A stretch of 64,000 bases of DNA from Neoroseomonas marina (GTDB lineage Bacteria > Pseudomonadota > Alphaproteobacteria > Acetobacterales > Acetobacteraceae). The stretch lies in contig NZ_JABBKX010000002.1 of NCBI RefSeq assembly GCF_012927745.1, positions 372,001 to 436,000 of the forward strand. Reading direction: 5' to 3'. Shown one piece after another: positions 62,542 to 64,000 of this stretch. Position numbers and translations under genes: made by a program. The stretch's first letter is position 1. Each line of letters begins with the position of its first letter. A model generated the notes under the pieces. It did no database searches. It saw only the letters and a program-made list of their open reading frames with translations, and had not been told where the DNA came from.

Positions 62542-64000
62542 ATGGCCACCATTACCGCCGACCGCGCGGGCAGCGAGGATTTCGCCGCCCTTCTCGATGC
62601 CACGCTTGGCCCCGACACCGGCTTCGCCGGCTCCGTCGTCACGGGCCGCGTCGTCCGGGTGGACGATGATGTCGCGGTCGTCGACGTCGGCCTCAAGAGC
62701 GAGGGGCGCGTGCCCCTCAAGGAATTCGCCGCCCCCGGCGCCAAGCCCGAGGTGAAGCCCGGCGACCTGATCGAGCTCTTCGTCGAGCGCTACGAGGACC
62801 GCGACGGTTCCATCGTCCTGTCGCGCGAGAAGGCGCGGCGCGAGGAAGCCTGGACGAACCTCGAGAAGTCCTTCACCGCGAACCAGCGCGTGAACGGCGT
62901 GATCTTCGGCCGCGTGAAGGGCGGCTTCACCGTCGACCTCGGCGGTGCGGTGGCCTTCCTTCCGGGCTCGCAGGTCGACATCCGCCCGGTGCGCGACGTC
63001 GGCCCGCTGATGGGTTCGCCCCAGCCCTTCCAGATCCTCAAGATGGATCGCGCCCGCGGCAACATCGTCGTCTCGCGCCGTGCGGTGCTCGAGGAGACCC
63101 GTGCGGAGCAGCGCAGCGAGCTGATCCAGGGCCTCAAGGAAGGCATGATCCTCGACGGCGTGGTGAAGAACATCACCGACTACGGCGCCTTCGTGGACCT
63201 GGGCGGCGTGGACGGCCTGCTGCACGTCACGGACATCGCCTGGCGCCGCATCAACCACCCCTCCGAGGCCCTGACCATCGGCCAGCCGGTGAAGGTGCAG
63301 GTCATCCGCTTCAACCCGGAGACGCAGCGCATCAGCCTCGGCATGAAGCAGCTGATGTCGGATCCGTGGGACGGCGTGGCGCTGAAGTACCCGGTGAACG
63401 CGAAGTTCTCCGGCCGCGTCACCAACATCACCGACTACGGCGCCTTCGTGGAGCTGGAGCCGGGCGTCGAGGGCCTCGTGCACGTGTCCGAGATGTCCTG
63501 GACGAAGAAGAACGTCCATCCGGGCAAGATCGTCGCGACCTCCGAGCAGGTGGACGTGATGATCCTCGACGTGGACGAGCCGAAGCGCCGCATCTCGCTC
63601 GGCCTCAAGCAGGCCCAGGGCAACCCCTGGGAGCTGTTCCTCGAGGCGCACCCGCCGGGGAACATCATCGAGGGCGAGATCCGCAACATCACCGAGTTCG
63701 GCCTGTTCATCGGCGTCGGCCCGGACATCGACGGCATGGTCCACATGTCCGACCTGTCCTGGGACCAGCCCGGCGAAGTGGCGATGCAGGCCTACACCAA
63801 GGGCCAGATCGTCAAGGCGAAGGTGCTCGACGTGGACGTCGAGAAGGAGCGCATCTCCCTCGGCATCAAGCAGCTCGAGGCCGACCCGGCCGCCGAGGTG
63901 CTGGACCGCGTCCGCAAGGGCGACATCGTCACCTGCGTGGTGACGAAGGTCGAGGCGAACGGCATCGAGGTGAAGGTCGACGACGTGCTGACCGGCTTCA
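62542..64000 (+). CDS. rpsA: 30S ribosomal protein S1 (cut by the window edge)
   Basis: The first 486 residues of S1, which binds mRNA at the small ribosomal subunit. S1 repeats are evident: VTGRVVRVDDDVAVVDVGLK (first), VDLGGAVAFLPGSQVDIRPV (second), VVKNITDYGAFVDLGGVDGL (third), RVTNITDYGAFVELEPGVEG (fourth) and EIRNITEFGLFIGVGPDIDG (fifth), with the sixth starting before the edge. The ATG at 62542 has no strong ribosome binding site (CACAGGACTGC), as in other rpsA genes where a structured leader and autogenous control are known. The stop lies outside the window. Confidence 0.97.
   Translation, partial: MATITADRAGSEDFAALLDATLGPDTGFAGSVVTGRVVRVDDDVAVVDVGLKSEGRVPLKEFAAPGAKPEVKPGDLIELFVERYEDRDGSIVLSREKARREEAWTNLEKSFTANQRVNGVIFGRVKGGFTVDLGGAVAFLPGSQVDIRPVRDVGPLMGSPQPFQILKMDRARGNIVVSRRAVLEETRAEQRSELIQGLKEGMILDGVVKNITDYGAFVDLGGVDGLLHVTDIAWRRINHPSEALTIGQPVKVQVIRFNPETQRISLGMKQLMSDPWDGVALKYPVNAKFSGRVTNITDYGAFVELEPGVEGLVHVSEMSWTKKNVHPGKIVATSEQVDVMILDVDEPKRRISLGLKQAQGNPWELFLEAHPPGNIIEGEIRNITEFGLFIGVGPDIDGMVHMSDLSWDQPGEVAMQAYTKGQIVKAKVLDVDVEKERISLGIKQLEADPAAEVLDRVRKGDIVTCVVTKVEANGIEVKVDDVLTGF

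Overview
The window is one contiguous piece of a GC-rich bacterial chromosome. Gene content points to an alphaproteobacterium: an ileS–lspA–DUF3035 lipoprotein–M16 peptidase run, an ScfR/RamB-type regulator beside isocitrate lyase, and a PotA/D/B/C-type ABC operon. An Acetobacteraceae relative (Roseomonas-like) is my best guess. It is an inference from gene content and base composition, because there is no rRNA or tRNA gene in the window. Nearly every gene has long open frames on the opposite strand, as expected at this GC; I kept only frames with family motifs, sensible starts, or ribosome binding sites.

Layout. 0.1–5 kb: a secreted protein, then on the minus strand a paired inactive/active M16 peptidase set, a DUF3035 lipoprotein, lspA and ileS (to 7.7 kb). 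7.9–11 kb: an HxlR regulator divergent from a quinone-oxidoreductase-like enzyme, and a three-gene set of small secreted proteins, two of which are paralogues. 11.2–19.3 kb: ribF, a LOG-family protein, a MaoC hydratase, an M20 peptidase, a LysE exporter, YnfA, an SDR protein, a secreted vWA protein and an ETHE1-like persulfide dioxygenase. 19.4–25 kb: a large autotransporter, cytochrome b561, and isocitrate lyase followed by a previously easy-to-miss 58-residue protein with an internal repeat. 25–28.2 kb: the divergent ScfR-type regulator and gshB.

28.2–34 kb looks like an insertion: a broken serine recombinase, a very AT-rich stretch, a large imperfect palindrome, and then a methyltransferase and two glycosyltransferases. 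It lies between gshB and a glutathione S-transferase gene. 34–38.7 kb: GST, a small partner protein, two DppB/DppC-like permeases without their other subunits, an Asp/Glu/hydantoin racemase-like protein and grpE.

38.8–47.6 kb is the most interesting block: eight minus-strand genes, almost all overlapping, in the order formylglycine-generating enzyme, sulfatase, MoxR ATPase, DUF58, DUF4381, BatA, BatB/C fusion, BatD. It joins a sulfatase with its activating enzyme to a MoxR/von Willebrand/TPR membrane complex. 47.8–55.3 kb continues as an accessory region: DUF2252 and DUF2950 remnants, a CPA2 antiporter, a DUF4239-like membrane protein, an outer-membrane beta-barrel-like protein, a HAD phosphatase, a second sulfatase paralogous to the first, and a DUF502 membrane protein. 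Both sulfatases and the HAD protein carry twin-arginine-like signals, which fits folding and formylglycine formation in the cytoplasm before export.

55.7–64 kb: a LysR regulator, a 3-hydroxyisobutyryl-CoA hydrolase-like enzyme, a complete polyamine-type ABC importer operon interrupted by a cluster of nested hairpins, and rpsA, which runs off the right edge. A dispersed hairpin repeat occurs near both ends of the window. I saw no CRISPR array, intact insertion sequence, tRNA or rRNA.
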